NCBI GenBank assembly: GCA_902769875.1
Contig: CACXQV010000010.1
Coordinates: forward strand, 16,631 to 80,630
Reading direction: 5' to 3'
Origin: an uncultured Bacteroidia bacterium
Lineage (GTDB): Bacteria; Bacteroidota; Bacteroidia; Bacteroidales; F082
DNA: 64,000 nt
Below are positions 45,239 to 54,116 of the stretch, piece after piece. Each line of letters opens with the position of its first letter. Position 1 is the first letter of the stretch. The notes beneath the pieces were generated by a model, which was not told where the DNA came from, did not search any database, and saw only the letters and a program-made list of their open reading frames with translations. A program made the position numbers and the translations under genes.

Positions 45239-45926
45239 CAATACACTCCCGATGTATACAAGACACATCGTCATAGTTTACCATCCCGTCCATCAAAACA
45301 GGCACAAGGTTTTGCTGACCCAAATACTCCAATTGCTTGTTAGAATGCCTCCCAAATGAAAATGCATAAAATGGCACTTTCCCTTTGATGTTCATCAAGT
45401 ACTCCTCCGATTTGCGCACAGATTCTTTAAAAGATTCCATCGATATTTTCAAACAATCATCATGCGACCAACCGTGTGAAGCTATAGTTATTAAAGGTTC
45501 ATATCGCTCCACCAAAAAGACCACTTCTTCCTTTGTCAGAAATTCTTCCGAGTCCCTACTTTGAAAATGCTTTCCATCCATATACAAAGGATTCAAGAAC
45601 AAAGTAACAGGAATCTTCTCTTCAGCTAACCAAGGCAGAATGTTTTTCAACGAAGCCCAGCCGTCATCGGAAGTCAACACTGCATAATTTGTGTTTCTAA
45701 ACTTGTCACAAGAAATATGATTGTACGCTTCCTCCAAAGAAATAAAAGTATATTTCTTCTTCAGTGCCAAAACATTCCGCTTAAAAGCATCTGTTTGAGT
45801 CCAGTCACATTCCCACATCGTATCGGGGTCAAAAATATCGCTCACATGATGGAAACAAAACACACGAACAGACCTAAAGCGCAACCTAGTCCATTTTCTT
45901 TTAATTGCATTAACCAATGCGTCCAT
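45228..45926 (-). CDS. Polysaccharide deacetylase (CE4-like)
   Basis: 232 residues from the ATG at 45926 (GTG 45935 is possible). VFCFHHVSD, TSDDGWASLKNILPWL and ASHGWSHDDCL match NodB motifs 1 and 2: the Asp pair and the His-x3-His metal site. Likely removes N- or O-acetyl groups from the glycan or its lipid-linked precursor, which would expose an amine for the aminoacyl cassette (inference). No signal peptide, so cytoplasmic. Confidence 0.85.
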   Translation of the reverse strand: MDALVNAIKRKWTRLRFRSVRVFCFHHVSDIFDPDTMWECDWTQTDAFKRNVLALKKKYTFISLEEAYNHISCDKFRNTNYAVLTSDDGWASLKNILPWLAEEKIPVTLFLNPLYMDGKHFQSRDSEEFLTKEEVVFLVERYEPLITIASHGWSHDDCLKISMESFKESVRKSEEYLMNIKGKVPFYAFSFGRHSNKQLEYLGQQNLVPVLMDGMVNYDDVSCIHRECIDDE

Positions 45927-45947
45927 AGCTTCCACATTTTTCCCATT

Positions 45948-46808
45948 CTATCCCTTATGACGTTTTAGAATTGAGTCAATTGGATGCAATAAAAAGTGCC
46001 CAAGTCTATATGATTTTGACCTCCTCACTTTTCCCTCTCCCTTGTTAATTCCGAAATTCACAAAAACATCCACATACTTAAGCGCATTTTTTTCTATGGA
46101 AATTCCCCTTCGCCTGCAAGCATTTATCATAGCATAGAGATCCCATGCATGGGCTTTTATCATGTTTTCATCCCCTATAGAGAAATTCATACCCGTATTT
46201 TGCCTATAGTAATAAAGCGGCTTGTCTACAAAATACACATTACCAACTTCTTCCAGTTTGTAAAACAAATCATGATCGGGAGCTCTTAACATAAAAGTGC
46301 CAATGCCCTCAGTCTTCTCATAATACTTTTTCTTAAACGTAGCAAAATGGGTGATTCCTTTCCTGTAAGAAAGAAAAGTCTGACCGGAGGGAATAGAACA
46401 ACCATACGAACAAACAGAAAGAACATTTAAATTCTTATCCGTTTCAAAACATGTCGAATTAATCAGACTTGCGTCAGGATGTTTACGATGCTCTTCAACC
46501 ATTACTTGAACCGCATCTTCTGCCAAAGCATCATCAGGGTCGAGAAAACCACAAATCTCCCCTTCAGCACGAAGGACACATTGATGCTTCGTGGAACCTT
46601 GGCCCATATTATGCTCATTGAAGAATATTCGAATTCTGTCATCCTTTTCAAGGTTCTTATATATGTCTACAGAATTATCCGTCGAACAATCGTCGATGAT
46701 AATGAGTTCCCAGTTAGGATAAGTCTGACGCTTAACGCTGTTTATTGCGTCCAAAATAAATTTCCCATTATTATAATTCGAGATAAGGACTGAGAATTTT
46801 TCGTTCAT
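45948..46808 (-). CDS. Glycosyltransferase, GT2
   Basis: 286 residues from the ATG at 46808; the earlier in-frame start is TTG. VLISNYNNGKFILDAINSV, IDDCSTDNSVD and LDPDDALAED form the GT-A core. The gene is followed by the deacetylase. A 157-bp gap without a clear gene lies between it and the GNAT gene upstream. Confidence 0.9.
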   Translation of the reverse strand: MNEKFSVLISNYNNGKFILDAINSVKRQTYPNWELIIIDDCSTDNSVDIYKNLEKDDRIRIFFNEHNMGQGSTKHQCVLRAEGEICGFLDPDDALAEDAVQVMVEEHRKHPDASLINSTCFETDKNLNVLSVCSYGCSIPSGQTFLSYRKGITHFATFKKKYYEKTEGIGTFMLRAPDHDLFYKLEEVGNVYFVDKPLYYYRQNTGMNFSIGDENMIKAHAWDLYAMINACRRRGISIEKNALKYVDVFVNFGINKGEGKVRRSKSYRLGHFLLHPIDSILKRHKG

Positions 46809-46965
46809 ATTCAATTATTTGCTATTACAATTTTGGAATTCCAAAAAAGTGAGATTGTTTGTATCAAAGAAGAAAACCATCTTCAACTTATTATGACTTG
46901 CTTGAAAAACAGCATATCAGCTTCTCCTTTATGCATCGGCTCAATAAACAAATCACTTTTCTGGA

Positions 46966-48048
46966 TTACAAAAACATATCTCCCTCACCAGCTTGAATCT
47001 TAAACCCATTCATTAATACGAAATCTTGGGGATAAGAAAACGACCTTGGAGTGACCAAGTGCTTAGTGAATATCCTTAATATGGAAACGTAATCAGATAA
47101 ACAAGGGTCATTCGTCTCAAATGCTTCAACATCTAATGTCAGTAAATGGTCAACTATGGCACGAAAGACCGTTTCGGATCTCTCTGTTTCATAATATAGA
47201 TACTTTACACTTATAGCATCTTCCCATATTGTCAAAACAAACACTCCAGCCATTTGGCCATCTGAAAAAACTTTACAACATAATGATTTATGTTTCTTAA
47301 CAGTTGAAGTAAAGATATTCTCAAAAGGAACACGCCAATAAAGAGGAGAGACCTGTACAAACGGATATTGCAATATCCAATCAAACATTTCTTGCTTTCT
47401 CAGCAATGCATCTTTTTCGGAGTGCGCCTCAATAAATGCGTATGTTTCGTCATCAACAAATTGAGAGTATTTGACAAAATAACTTGAATCGTCACCCATT
47501 TGATGCATCAAGACCCGTCTCCTACGGTCGCAAATCTTTTGCGAAAAAGCCTCGCGACACCAGGCCAATTTTCCCCGAATTGTATCCGTATGGATTTTTC
47601 TTCTAACAAACTCATAGCGAGGAATGCTTGTGCTTTTGAGGCCGAGCAGCCTAAAAATCTCAACAGTTTCTTTGGCACCTTCAGCATCAAAGAAATTCCC
47701 TTCCCCAATCAGTTCGCACAATGTTCCGACGACAACAAGGCCAAAACCTCTACCTGCATATTTTTCGTCACACCAAAGCGTTGAAAACCACCAAGCCAAC
47801 CGATTCTCAGGTTTTTGCAACACTTCCGGAAATGCTGCCGTATATGCAGCCAATTTGTCGTTTACGAACAACGCACAAACCACACGGGTTTCATCGGTCA
47901 CAAAAGGATTGTTCATAATGGCAAATGCACGAGTAGGAGCAATTACCTCAGATGAAAGACCCTTTGCCGACTGATTGTGCAAAAGCCAATTCTTCAGGTC
48001 TGCAACAGAATAGGTATGAATTACGATATTCTCTTCCATAAAAATCAT
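46966..48048 (-). CDS. GNAT-family N-acyltransferase (two-domain)
   Basis: 360 residues. The N-terminal half carries a GNAT acyl-donor loop (WFSTLWCDEKYAGRGFGLVVVGTL). The C-terminal half has a second GNAT-like beta region (SLCCKVFSDGQMAGVFVLTIW). Its start overlaps the carrier-protein stop by 4 bp (ATGA), and the carrier is itself coupled to an AMP ligase. I infer that it moves the acyl or aminoacyl group from the carrier to an amino sugar. The donor is not proven; acetyl-CoA is the ordinary alternative. Confidence 0.75.
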   Translation of the reverse strand: MIFMEENIVIHTYSVADLKNWLLHNQSAKGLSSEVIAPTRAFAIMNNPFVTDETRVVCALFVNDKLAAYTAAFPEVLQKPENRLAWWFSTLWCDEKYAGRGFGLVVVGTLCELIGEGNFFDAEGAKETVEIFRLLGLKSTSIPRYEFVRRKIHTDTIRGKLAWCREAFSQKICDRRRRVLMHQMGDDSSYFVKYSQFVDDETYAFIEAHSEKDALLRKQEMFDWILQYPFVQVSPLYWRVPFENIFTSTVKKHKSLCCKVFSDGQMAGVFVLTIWEDAISVKYLYYETERSETVFRAIVDHLLTLDVEAFETNDPCLSDYVSILRIFTKHLVTPRSFSYPQDFVLMNGFKIQAGEGDMFL

Positions 48049-48284
48049 TGATGCTGCACGACAACATCAACCAATGTTCCGATATTCCGGATCTTTATCA
48101 GTTCCATCATCGTAAACTTGAACCCGAACTCTTTTTCAACTTTTCCGAGCAGTTGCATAAACGCATACGAAGTCCAAGTTTCGACCTGGGTGGCATCCAA
48201 AGCATCACACAATTCCAGATCCGGCATCTCGAACACATCCCGCGCAATCGGGACAATGCGTTCCATAACATCTTTTCTATCCAT
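48045..48284 (-). CDS. Acyl/peptidyl carrier protein
   Basis: 79 residues with an all-helical carrier profile. The phosphopantetheine site reads VETWTSYAFMQL, so Ser is kept but the usual DSL context is changed to TSY. It starts 2 bp after the AMP-ligase stop and overlaps the GNAT start by 4 bp, which marks it as the shuttle between those two enzymes. Conversion to holo form needs a phosphopantetheinyl transferase, not seen in the window. Confidence 0.8.
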   Translation of the reverse strand: MDRKDVMERIVPIARDVFEMPDLELCDALDATQVETWTSYAFMQLLGKVEKEFGFKFTMMELIKIRNIGTLVDVVVQHQ

Positions 48285-48286
48285 AA

Positions 48287-49777
48287 TTACGACAATTTAT
48301 TCCTTAGTTTTTTTCTGTCAATCTTGTCACTGCCATTGATTGGGAAGGACGGCTCGAAAATGACCTGAGAAGGAATCATATAGACAGGCATCTTCTCTCG
48401 CAAATAGCATAACAATTTTGCTGTGTCAATCGGAGCGGATTCAACAAACAGGGCAATCTCGGAGAGGCCTTGGACATTATTATATGCCATAGCCACGACT
48501 CTTGCATCATTATGGAAATACGCTCTGGCATGAAACTCAATTTCAGAAAGTTCAACCCTAAAACCCTGTATCTTTGCCTGTCTGTCGATTCTCTCGACAT
48601 ACATAAGATTGCCCGAAACATCCATATAACACAAATCACCTGTATGATAATACCTTATTTCTTCGCCATTCACCTTTTTCACAAAGAAAGAAGCCTTGTT
48701 CTTTTCGTCATCGTTCCAATAGCCGGGCGACAATTGAGGCCCTGCCAAGCACAACTCCCCCTTTTCCATTTCAGGAAGAGCATTTCCTTCTTCGTCAATA
48801 ATAATCCATTTCACATTGGCCAAAGGCTTGCCTATAGAAACAATTCCGTTTGACGAAAGATTATCTTCTCCCCTATTATATTTATAATGTGTGCAATAGA
48901 TGGTTGCCTCTGTGGGACCATAGAAATCATACAATTCCGCATTTACGGCACAATGGCTCCATTCTTCCAACAAATCGACAGGGCATGCCTCCGCTGTAAG
49001 AATGCATGTTTTCAAGCTCGATGCATCCAACTCACCGAAAAAGGGGCGCAGATAGGTCAACATAGAAGGTGCCATAGCCCCGAAAGTGACGCGATGCTCG
49101 TGAATCAGGGAAGCAACATAGAGATACTTCACTTGTCCGAATGGGATAGTATAAACGCATGCGCCTCGGGTCAAAGCCACCAGAAAAGACTGGACCGAAA
49201 CATCAAAGGTCAGGTCAAAGCATTGCAAGCAACGGTCTTCCGGCGTGACGGAAATGCCTGTTTTCCAAAAGGAATCCATAAATGAGGCCACGTTGCCGCG
49301 AGTAATACGAACCCCTTTCGGCTTCCCGGTGCTTCCTGATGTGAAAAGGATGTAGGCGAGAGCATCGTCTGAAGCGGAAACAAAGTCATTAAAATGCTCT
49401 CCCGAATATGCCATCATTTTTGGATTAATCACATTCAAACCCGAAAACCTTGTTGTTTCTGAAGTGTCGATGACATAACCCAATCCAACTTGACGAACAA
49501 TCTCCAAATTCCTCTCGTGCGGATGCAACGGATGCATCGGAACATACGCCTTGCCCTCCATCCATAACGCGACGATGGAAGCATAGGTTTCAAGGTCGTC
49601 GTGGATGACAAGACCAAATATGTTTTCTGATGTATTTAGCTGTTTGATCAAACTCCGAACGATGGAAACCCGTTCCCCAAATTGATAATAATTGTATGCT
49701 TGGCCATTAATACAAAACGATGGATGTGTTGCCAAACAAGAAATCCTTGCAACTATTTCCTCAATTATCCCATTCAT
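48287..49777 (-). CDS. Amino acid/acyl adenylating enzyme (AMP-dependent ligase, DltA/NRPS-A-like)
   Basis: 496 residues, the length of a stand-alone adenylation domain. Motifs in order: YILFTSGSTGKPKG (A3), FDVSVQSF (A4; Asp at the position that usually contacts the alpha-amino group), FYGPTEATIY (A5), YYHTGDL (A7), IQGFRVELSEIE (A8) and KIDRKKL (A10 Lys). This predicts activation of an amino acid and loading onto the carrier protein encoded 2 bp downstream. The substrate cannot be named. Located within a glycosyltransferase operon, 4 bp after a GT2 gene. Confidence 0.9.
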   Translation of the reverse strand: MNGIIEEIVARISCLATHPSFCINGQAYNYYQFGERVSIVRSLIKQLNTSENIFGLVIHDDLETYASIVALWMEGKAYVPMHPLHPHERNLEIVRQVGLGYVIDTSETTRFSGLNVINPKMMAYSGEHFNDFVSASDDALAYILFTSGSTGKPKGVRITRGNVASFMDSFWKTGISVTPEDRCLQCFDLTFDVSVQSFLVALTRGACVYTIPFGQVKYLYVASLIHEHRVTFGAMAPSMLTYLRPFFGELDASSLKTCILTAEACPVDLLEEWSHCAVNAELYDFYGPTEATIYCTHYKYNRGEDNLSSNGIVSIGKPLANVKWIIIDEEGNALPEMEKGELCLAGPQLSPGYWNDDEKNKASFFVKKVNGEEIRYYHTGDLCYMDVSGNLMYVERIDRQAKIQGFRVELSEIEFHARAYFHNDARVVAMAYNNVQGLSEIALFVESAPIDTAKLLCYLREKMPVYMIPSQVIFEPSFPINGSDKIDRKKLRNKLS

Positions 49778-49781
49778 GGCA

Positions 49782-50684
49782 TCATAACCAATTTGATTTC
49801 AATTGCATATTCTGTTTCCTACACTCCTCAATCTCTTTCTGATGCGTTTTGACAAACTTGTAGCGATTATAATAATCACTTCTATGCACAACCATTTTTC
49901 TGCTAACTAATGAAAGCAATACTTTTCTCAAATAATAACGCTTCAATTGGTTCAGATCAACAGGCTTTGTAATATCCAAATATTCATCTATTTTATCAAT
50001 ATTGGCTTTTCTATAAAAAACAGCACTTTCACCCAAAGCATTTCTATTATCATGGATGATTCTTGCTGAAGGACAAAGCCCTATCTTGAACCGGTGGAAC
50101 CTAACTCTATTCAAATAATCATCATCTTCTCCATAGTGAAAGATAATCGGGCAAAAACCGCCAATCTTTTCCAACGTAATTCTAGGCAACAGCCAAGCCG
50201 CTGCATTAACATAGGTTATGGAGTAAACATCTTTTACCGATCCACAATACAAATCACTGAGCAATTTATAATTCCTATTACCATCGTCTAATAGAAAATT
50301 CAATTGTTTACCATCATCACTCATGTGCATAGGACTAATAATACCATATTCCTTATGGCACAAATGACATTTCACGAGTAACTCTATAGCATCCGGTTCC
50401 ACCCATGTGTCTTGATTCAACAAAAAAACATAGTCACAGTTGTGATCAAGTGCATACCGCATCCCAAGATTGTTCGCTCTACCAAAGCCCAAGTTGCTTT
50501 CCGATTCAATCAGATGAATCTCAGGATAGTTCTTACGGATAAAATCCACTGTTCCATCGTTGGAGGCATTGTCAACCACTATGGTCTGCACTGACAGAGA
50601 CGACTGTCGCAACGATTCAAAACAGCGTTCGTACCATCTCATTCCTTTATAGGCAACTATTATCACAAATACCTTAACATCCAT
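49782..50684 (-). CDS. Glycosyltransferase, GT2 (rhamnosyltransferase-like)
   Basis: 300 residues from the ATG at 50684 (upstream in-frame start is TTG). VIIVAYKGMRWYERCFESL, VDNASNDGTVDFI, NLGFGRANNLGM and LLNQDTWVEPDAI match the WbbL-like branch, where NQD replaces the usual DxD. Donor likely a dTDP-deoxysugar (family inference). Confidence 0.88.
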   Translation of the reverse strand: MDVKVFVIIVAYKGMRWYERCFESLRQSSLSVQTIVVDNASNDGTVDFIRKNYPEIHLIESESNLGFGRANNLGMRYALDHNCDYVFLLNQDTWVEPDAIELLVKCHLCHKEYGIISPMHMSDDGKQLNFLLDDGNRNYKLLSDLYCGSVKDVYSITYVNAAAWLLPRITLEKIGGFCPIIFHYGEDDDYLNRVRFHRFKIGLCPSARIIHDNRNALGESAVFYRKANIDKIDEYLDITKPVDLNQLKRYYLRKVLLSLVSRKMVVHRSDYYNRYKFVKTHQKEIEECRKQNMQLKSNWL

Positions 50685-50699
50685 AGAGCACAATCTATA

Positions 50700-51479
50700 C
50701 TAATGCAAAAACTTATACATATAATTCAAAATCTTGATAGGCCACTTCTTTTCAAATGCCCATCTAACAGAAGGATATGAAGAAAGACGACTATCGTTCA
50801 TCCATAGTGAATAATCCTTTATAATAGCTTTCGGCAAATTTCTTTCCCTAAAAAGTTTTCCTTCTTCATTAAGCAGGTCTAAGCGCGTATTACTCATTCC
50901 ACCTGGCTCTACCACAGCTATTTGTCTTTTCAATGTTTTATAGGAAACGTTTGCTAAAGATGCTCTCAAATTAAACTCATAATCTGCGAGCACTTTCATA
51001 TCTTCAGAATACATAGCTATCGAATCGAACAAGCTCAATCTGATGAACTCGGCTTGATGAGGAACATTTTGGCGTAAGATATACCAAGGTGAAAAAGCCA
51101 TCGGAGGATTGATGACATCATTTGTGACATCTTCCTTAACAAACCCCGCAACGATATCACAATCCAACTCTTTTGACACATCATCCAAAACTTTGGAATC
51201 AGCAAAACAGTCACCTGAGTTCATAAAAACCACATATTCTCCATTCGCCTTTAGTATGCCTTTGTTCATAGCCTGATACACTCCATCATCAGGTTCACTC
51301 ACCCAATAGGTAAAAAGCTTGGAATTGTGCTCCATCAACTCACGACTTCCATCAGATGATCCCCCATCAATAGCAATCCATTCAAAATCCCTAAAAGTTT
51401 GATTGACAACACTTCTTATGGTTTTTTGAAGACCGTCACAGTTGTTGAGATTAATGGTGATTATTGAAAATTTAACCAT
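50700..51479 (-). CDS. Glycosyltransferase, GT2
   Basis: 259 residues. SIITINLNNCDGLQKTIRSV, IDGGSSDGSRELM and FMNSGDCFADS, the same WcaA-like branch as 38886-39731. It is the first gene after a 316-bp gap. Confidence 0.9.
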   Translation of the reverse strand: MVKFSIITINLNNCDGLQKTIRSVVNQTFRDFEWIAIDGGSSDGSRELMEHNSKLFTYWVSEPDDGVYQAMNKGILKANGEYVVFMNSGDCFADSKVLDDVSKELDCDIVAGFVKEDVTNDVINPPMAFSPWYILRQNVPHQAEFIRLSLFDSIAMYSEDMKVLADYEFNLRASLANVSYKTLKRQIAVVEPGGMSNTRLDLLNEEGKLFRERNLPKAIIKDYSLWMNDSRLSSYPSVRWAFEKKWPIKILNYMYKFLH

Positions 51480-51795
51480 CTTCTTAAGATTTGTACAAAT
51501 TTAACATCAAAACAAACTGCTGACAATCAATTTATTAATAACAACCATTTTAAACCTTATGGCTATAGTTTGATAATTGACTGATTTTTGTGCTGTTTCT
51601 TGAGAACTGTTTTTCAAATTGGCTAATTTTTGTAGTTTTTGCCCTTCTTTATTACAACGTGTATATACAAAGAAGTTGAAAAACAGCATTCTATGTATTA
51701 TTAGAATATCAGTCATTTATACTACTATAGCCAACCTTATAATTTTAACTATTATTAAAAAAGATTATCCAACCGATTATCAATCTCATCGAAAT
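51480..51795. other. 316-bp AT-rich intergenic region, possible internal promoter
   Basis: No convincing gene is present. A 69-codon minus-strand frame has no recognisable features. A -7-like TAAATTTG lies at 51496-51503 on the minus strand and could start transcription very close to the GT2 ATG at 51479. The low GC compared with the neighbouring genes suggests a junction between locus segments. Confidence 0.5.
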
Positions 51796-53058
51796 TTAAA
51801 CACGTTCTAATATCAACAATCCAGACGACTTATAATCCAGACGACTTCCTGAAGCACTTAACATTCCTTCAGAAACCACCCGAACCGGTTGCTTCAACAT
51901 CAAATGATACGACACATTTGGGTGGCTCAATTGAATATCCAAATAATAAACGCCTCTGGTAAGATTTTTGGGCAATTGGAATGATTCATTTATTGTGAAC
52001 GATCCTGCATCCACACGGGTTGCTCTACCAATCTGATGACATGGACAATATGAAGCCAATAAAATATGGCCTTCATCATATAGCTGCGCCTCTAATTCAA
52101 CCACTTGATTGAACTGGGAACGACCCTTGATTTCGATTTTTATCGTATTCATTTCAGGATTCACTGTCACAGAATTATCTTCTCTTCCATTCACCAAAAA
52201 TGCATCTATGAGAAGCGAATCAGTAAACATCCGAACATCTGACAATACCTTTTTAGGTTGATAATTATTATCCCGAATATAAAAATTCACCACATCACTA
52301 ATTTCACCCGTATACTTGACCTGTCCATATTCCAACAGCACCCCAGTCTTACATAAAGCCCTTATGCTCGCCATATTATGGCTCACAAACAAGACCGTCC
52401 TTCCTTCTCCCTTACTCACATCCTGCATCTTGCCAATTGCCTTCTTCTGAAACTCGGCATCACCCACGGCAAGCACCTCGTCCACTACTAGAATTTCCGG
52501 ATCAAGATGGGCTGCCACAGCGAAACCGAGACGAACCATCATTCCACTGCTATAACGTTTCACTGGCGTGTCAATATAGCGTTCGCAACCAGAAAAATCT
52601 ATGATTTCGTCCAGTTTGCTGGTTATCTCCTGTTTGGTCATTCCAAGGATGGCTCCGTTCATAAAGATGTTCTCGCGTCCAGTAAGCTCAGAATGGAAAC
52701 CGGTACCCACCTCAAGCAAGGAACCGATGCGGCCTCGTGCTTTTATCGTCCCAGTGGTTGGCCCAGTCACGCGCGAAAGCAACTTTAACAATGTGCTCTT
52801 TCCTGCTCCATTCTTTCCGATAATGCCCACCACATCGCCCTGCTCCACCTTAAAATCAATATCTTTCAAAGCCCAGACATACTCGCTGTCGGCTGCCTTG
52901 GAACGGTCGTTGACTGAACCCACTTTCATAAACGGATCTTCCTTATGGAGGATATTCATCGTCCACCACCGTTTCAGGTCGTTGCTCAAAGTGCCACTCG
53001 AAACAAGTCCCAAGCGGTATAATTTGCTGATGTTGTTGAATTCTATTGCTGTTGACAT
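51796..53058 (-). CDS. Wzt-type ABC transporter ATP-binding protein with C-terminal glycan-binding domain
   Basis: 420 residues. ATPase core: Walker A GIIGKNGAGKST, signature YSSGMMVRL, Walker B ILVVDEVLAVGD, and SHNMASIRAL. After about residue 270 a beta-rich domain resembling the Wzt carbohydrate-binding C-terminus follows. Such proteins energise export of finished O-antigen or teichoic-type glycan with a Wzm permease. No permease gene was recognised in the window. Confidence 0.92.
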   Translation of the reverse strand: MSTAIEFNNISKLYRLGLVSSGTLSNDLKRWWTMNILHKEDPFMKVGSVNDRSKAADSEYVWALKDIDFKVEQGDVVGIIGKNGAGKSTLLKLLSRVTGPTTGTIKARGRIGSLLEVGTGFHSELTGRENIFMNGAILGMTKQEITSKLDEIIDFSGCERYIDTPVKRYSSGMMVRLGFAVAAHLDPEILVVDEVLAVGDAEFQKKAIGKMQDVSKGEGRTVLFVSHNMASIRALCKTGVLLEYGQVKYTGEISDVVNFYIRDNNYQPKKVLSDVRMFTDSLLIDAFLVNGREDNSVTVNPEMNTIKIEIKGRSQFNQVVELEAQLYDEGHILLASYCPCHQIGRATRVDAGSFTINESFQLPKNLTRGVYYLDIQLSHPNVSYHLMLKQPVRVVSEGMLSASGSRLDYKSSGLLILERV

Positions 53059-53067
53059 AGTTAATCG

Positions 53068-54066
53068 TTATTTCTTCTGAAACAATAATTTGATTGGAAA
53101 AGCAAATTTTAATATAAAAACACAAAAGTTGCGATGCTTCAAACCGAATCGAGTCCATCGGGTCCAGCAATAGGAAGGTTTGCGGTATCCAAGCAGCAAC
53201 TTTCTGTCACAATGGGAATCAAATCTGTCATAAAATGCACGAACCTCATTAGAAGACTTCAAGCGAAACAACCTATTGAACGCTTTCATAATATTATAAC
53301 TCCCCCCTTCAAGAATTCCATCTGCATAAATCGAAGCCTTATCTTCTATGCTTTCATAAAACTTCAACATTCGGGTTCCCAACAGGGCATAATCACACAG
53401 ATGCTTGGACGACAAAGTATGTGTGGTTGAAGTAGAATTGTAATGAACAACATATCCACATTCATCACAATACATCATTCGCGTTGCATAAAATAGATGC
53501 ACATTGACGAAATCGGAATCCTCATAAAGCACATCCTCGGCAAAAGGATAGTTAACTTTTTTCAAAAATGACTTTCGATATACATAAGGCCAAGGAGCAG
53601 TCCCAAAAAAAGGATGCTCTGTTTGCAATTCAATTCCACTAAAAACTCGTTCTTCTTGATATGGCAAACTCATCTCACTTTCAACCTTTCCTTCCAATGA
53701 AACCTTTGCAACGCGCATAATCACCATATCAAGGTCGAAATCTTCAACCCTCTTTACAGCCTTCAGCAGTCCTTCATCCACTTCATCATCGCTATCCACG
53801 AAAACGATGATATCGCCTGTTGCCTTGTCTACCCCAATGTTCCTTGCCGCACCTTGACGGTGATTTTGAGGTTGACAATACACAATCAAATTTGCATGAT
53901 TTTTTTGATAATTCTTCAATAACTCAACCGTATTGTCTGTTGAGCAATCGTCAATGGCAAACACCTCAAATTCAGTTCCCTTCAAAGGCAGGGAATAAAT
54001 GCTCTTTAGACACCTATGAATTGTCTTTGAGGAGTTATAAGCGGGGATAACAAACGAAATCAACAT
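53068..54066 (-). CDS. Glycosyltransferase, GT2
   Basis: 332 residues from the ATG at 54066 (the longer frame begins with TTG). SFVIPAYNSSKTIHRCLKSI, IDDCSTDNTVE, and VDSDDEVDEG. 9 bp upstream of the Wzt-type gene. Confidence 0.9.
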   Translation of the reverse strand: MLISFVIPAYNSSKTIHRCLKSIYSLPLKGTEFEVFAIDDCSTDNTVELLKNYQKNHANLIVYCQPQNHRQGAARNIGVDKATGDIIVFVDSDDEVDEGLLKAVKRVEDFDLDMVIMRVAKVSLEGKVESEMSLPYQEERVFSGIELQTEHPFFGTAPWPYVYRKSFLKKVNYPFAEDVLYEDSDFVNVHLFYATRMMYCDECGYVVHYNSTSTTHTLSSKHLCDYALLGTRMLKFYESIEDKASIYADGILEGGSYNIMKAFNRLFRLKSSNEVRAFYDRFDSHCDRKLLLGYRKPSYCWTRWTRFGLKHRNFCVFILKFAFPIKLLFQKK

Positions 54067-54116
54067 ACACAAAACTAATTATTCTCCAACCAAAATTAAT
54101 TTGGATTGCAAACATA

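Noticed and set aside
46815-46965. Short minus-strand open stretch reading IQKSDLFIEPMHKGEADMLF between the GNAT and GT2 genes
   Set aside because: It looks protein-like, but at about 28 codons with no recognised family it could be chance; not enough to call a gene remnant.
51507-51716. 69-codon minus-strand frame in the 316-bp gap
   Set aside because: Low-complexity AT-rich translation, no motif and no promoter at a suitable distance.
54073-54116. Possible hairpin ccaaa-attaa-tttgg between GT genes
   Set aside because: Only five AT-rich base pairs and no T-tract; too weak to call a terminator.
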